A stretch of 42,577 nucleotides of DNA, from the NCBI GenBank assembly GCA_012959465.1, contig DUDC01000029.1:1-42577 (forward strand), in the 5' to 3' direction. The DNA comes from Planctomycetaceae bacterium (GTDB lineage Bacteria; Planctomycetota; Planctomycetia; Pirellulales; Pirellulaceae). This document shows, in pieces, positions 41,193 to 42,577 of this stretch (the stretch's first letter is position 1; each line of letters opens with the position of its first letter). A model generated the notes under the pieces. That model was not told where the DNA came from, did not search any database, and worked only from the letters and a program-made list of their open reading frames with translations. Position numbers and translations under genes: made by a program.

Positions 41193-42577
41193 TCAAGACA
41201 ACGCTGGGATTGGCGTTCCTGATGTGACGACCCGTTCCACATCTTGGGGTAGCCCTTGTTGCAGTCGCAATTTGCCGACGTCAAATAGTACGTGCATGAT
41301 GGTCGCCAGTACCTGCTGACTGCTGATCGGTTCCGATGCGGGACGGCTTCCCGTTGCATCGGACTTTCCAATGACTTGGCCCATCGTCAATCCGCCGCCA
41401 GCGAAAGCTAGCGTGCACAGATTACCCCAGTGATCTCGTCCACCGTTCTTGTTGACACGCGGAGTCCTTCCGAACTCGCCAGTAATGACGAGTAGGATCT
41501 TTTGATCCAAGTGTCGCGCGGCAACGTCTTCTAGGAATGCTGATACGGCCTTATCCACGGCCGGGGTCAGGGAGTTCAAACCGTCTTTCATCGTGAACTC
41601 TTTACCGCCGCCGTGCATATCCCACCCACCACACGTGACGGTCACGAAACCGCAGCCGGCTTCGCAGAGCCGCCGAGCCAAGAGCATCTGTTTGCCGAGC
41701 GCGACGGGTGCGAATTGCGCTGCGTACGAGTTGCGATTCTTAACAGCAGCCGTCGGTTCCATGTGGCTGGTATCGTACTTTGCCATTGTGCGAGCATCTT
41801 CACGTGACAAGTCGAAGGCACTGGCGACTCCTCGCGTGAGCACGTCGAACGCCTGGCGGCGGAACGTGTCCGAGGCTGCCAGAGAGGATTGGCGATCAAC
41901 GCCGCGTCGTAGCCTGTCCAATTGAGCCAACAAGGCGCGACGATCGTCCAGACGGGAGCCGTCCAGGTTCAGTCGCATGTTGTCAATGATCTCACCACCT
42001 GCACTCGGGTCGAACGGGCGGTAAGCCGTTGGAAGTGTACCCGACTGGGATACGCGGTCCACGCTAGTGTAGAGATCCTTGTAGTCCTTGCTAATCGCAT
42101 GTGACGTGACGAGCGCATTCTGTGGCATCCCAGTGCGTTCGTTTGTCAGTCCAGCGCACCGGGCGAACAATGCCCCCATCATCGCGCCCGTGGCGTTTCC
42201 TCCAGCCATTACGTGCATTGCCGCCGGACCATGACTCGAAATTCCGTGTCGGTAGGAGCGGACGATCGCCATACGATGGGCCAAACTCGCCAGACGGGGC
42301 AGGGTCCCACCAAATGTCACGCCCGGTATCGACGTGGAAACTTCGCCAGTGATCGAGCGGATCTCTTGCGGCGCCGACATCTTGGGATCGAACATCTCGA
42401 ATTGAGTTGGGCCGCCCTGCAAGTTGAGCACGATGACCGATCGGTTCCGCATCGCGTCACGAACAGCGGCACTACCGTTGGACGAAAGTCGATCGAACAG
42501 CGAGAGTCCAGCAAATGAGGAAAGGCCGACTCGGAGGAGTTCGCGTCGCGTTCCGCTGTTACGTTGATCGAAAATGG
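41193..42577 (-). CDS. DUF1501 Tat-exported protein, 5' end outside window
   Basis: The frame runs from the window edge (42577) to 41193, so only the very N-terminus is missing. The visible start IFDQRNSGTRRELLRVGLSS is a twin-arginine signal (RRELLRVG followed by SSFAGLSLF), typical of DUF1501. The mature part continues RNRSVIVLNLQGGPTQFEMFDPKM, the family hallmark, with later motifs HGPAAMHVMAGGN, AGCGFVTVTCGGWDMHGG and ILLVITGEFGRTPRVNKNGGRDHW, which are alkaline-phosphatase-superfamily-like metal-binding motifs. Found in great numbers in Planctomycetota, usually next to DUF1549/DUF1553 cytochrome-like partners that may be just outside the window. An internal ATG at 42452 is not the true start. 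Confidence 0.9.
   Translation of the reverse strand, partial: IFDQRNSGTRRELLRVGLSSFAGLSLFDRLSSNGSAAVRDAMRNRSVIVLNLQGGPTQFEMFDPKMSAPQEIRSITGEVSTSIPGVTFGGTLPRLASLAHRMAIVRSYRHGISSHGPAAMHVMAGGNATGAMMGALFARCAGLTNERTGMPQNALVTSHAISKDYKDLYTSVDRVSQSGTLPTAYRPFDPSAGGEIIDNMRLNLDGSRLDDRRALLAQLDRLRRGVDRQSSLAASDTFRRQAFDVLTRGVASAFDLSREDARTMAKYDTSHMEPTAAVKNRNSYAAQFAPVALGKQMLLARRLCEAGCGFVTVTCGGWDMHGGGKEFTMKDGLNSLTPAVDKAVSAFLEDVAARHLDQKILLVITGEFGRTPRVNKNGGRDHWGNLCTLAFAGGGLTMGQVIGKSDATGSRPASEPISSQQVLATIMHVLFDVGKLRLQQGLPQDVERVVTSGTPIPALS

Noticed and set aside
1..42577. CRISPR arrays, insertion sequences or prophage genes
   Set aside because: No regularly spaced repeats, transposase or integrase motifs were seen on either strand.

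Overview
The window looks like a chromosomal segment of a member of the Planctomycetota, probably Pirellulaceae (Rhodopirellula/Blastopirellula-like). The signs are a DUF1501 Tat-exported protein, a BBP7-type outer-membrane barrel, giant FG-GAP/ASPIC-UnbV proteins, PQQ-like propeller proteins and loosely packed genes on both strands. Most genes are housekeeping. I see no insertion sequence, phage gene or CRISPR array.

Layout. 1-3037 (minus): an ExeA-type AAA ATPase cut by the window edge, downstream of a Wzz/GumC-like membrane protein, suggesting the end of an exopolysaccharide locus. 3410-7620 (plus): trpF, a DUF1015 gene, then parAB preceded by two near-consensus parS sites, so this is a chromosome partition locus. 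7701-13839 (minus): two FG-GAP/ASPIC-UnbV surface or periplasmic proteins. 14147-14221 (minus): tRNA-Pro(TGG), with a BBP7 barrel gene beyond it. 15791-17533 (plus): an OLD-like ATPase with a degenerate TOPRIM domain. 17647-29238 (minus): a long co-directional run of uvrD/pcrA, an Old-Yellow-Enzyme-type flavin oxidoreductase, mfd, a parvulin-type isomerase, citrate synthase, a Nudix hydrolase and an RmlD-like reductase. 29500-29751 (plus): a stand-alone RNA polymerase alpha-CTD protein. 29819-31072 (minus): a PQQ-like propeller. 31288-33384 (plus): a compact three-gene cassette of unknown function (membrane protein, small beta protein, P-loop ATPase). 33422-36164 (minus): PolX and a DRG/TGS GTPase. 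36567-37601 (plus): a secreted Tyr/Pro-rich protein. 37642-42577 (minus): a zinc-ribbon protein, a DPP-IV-like peptidase and a 5'-truncated DUF1501 protein.

The most unusual observation is at 9314-9344. The first FG-GAP gene is interrupted by a single in-frame TGA. On both sides the reading frame continues as what looks like one protein (FG-GAP repeats, then the end of the FG-GAP/UnbV module, thioredoxin and TPR). Exactly 11 nt after the TGA lies a 17-nt hairpin with a perfect 6-bp stem and a GGUC-containing loop. Spacing, length and loop match the minimal SECIS of E. coli fdhF as I remember it. I propose that this gene encodes a 1204-residue selenoprotein of a type I do not know to be described. 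Independently, 40937-40956 carries a 20-nt stretch that matches the anticodon arm of E. coli tRNA-Sec at 19 of 20 positions, but I cannot build a complete tRNA around it. No selA, selB or selD is in the window, so the selenocysteine proposal depends on the rest of the genome.

Secondary points of interest are the cluster of four hairpins at 18743-18865, the parS pair, the lone alpha-CTD, the three-gene cassette and the degenerate TOPRIM ATPase.
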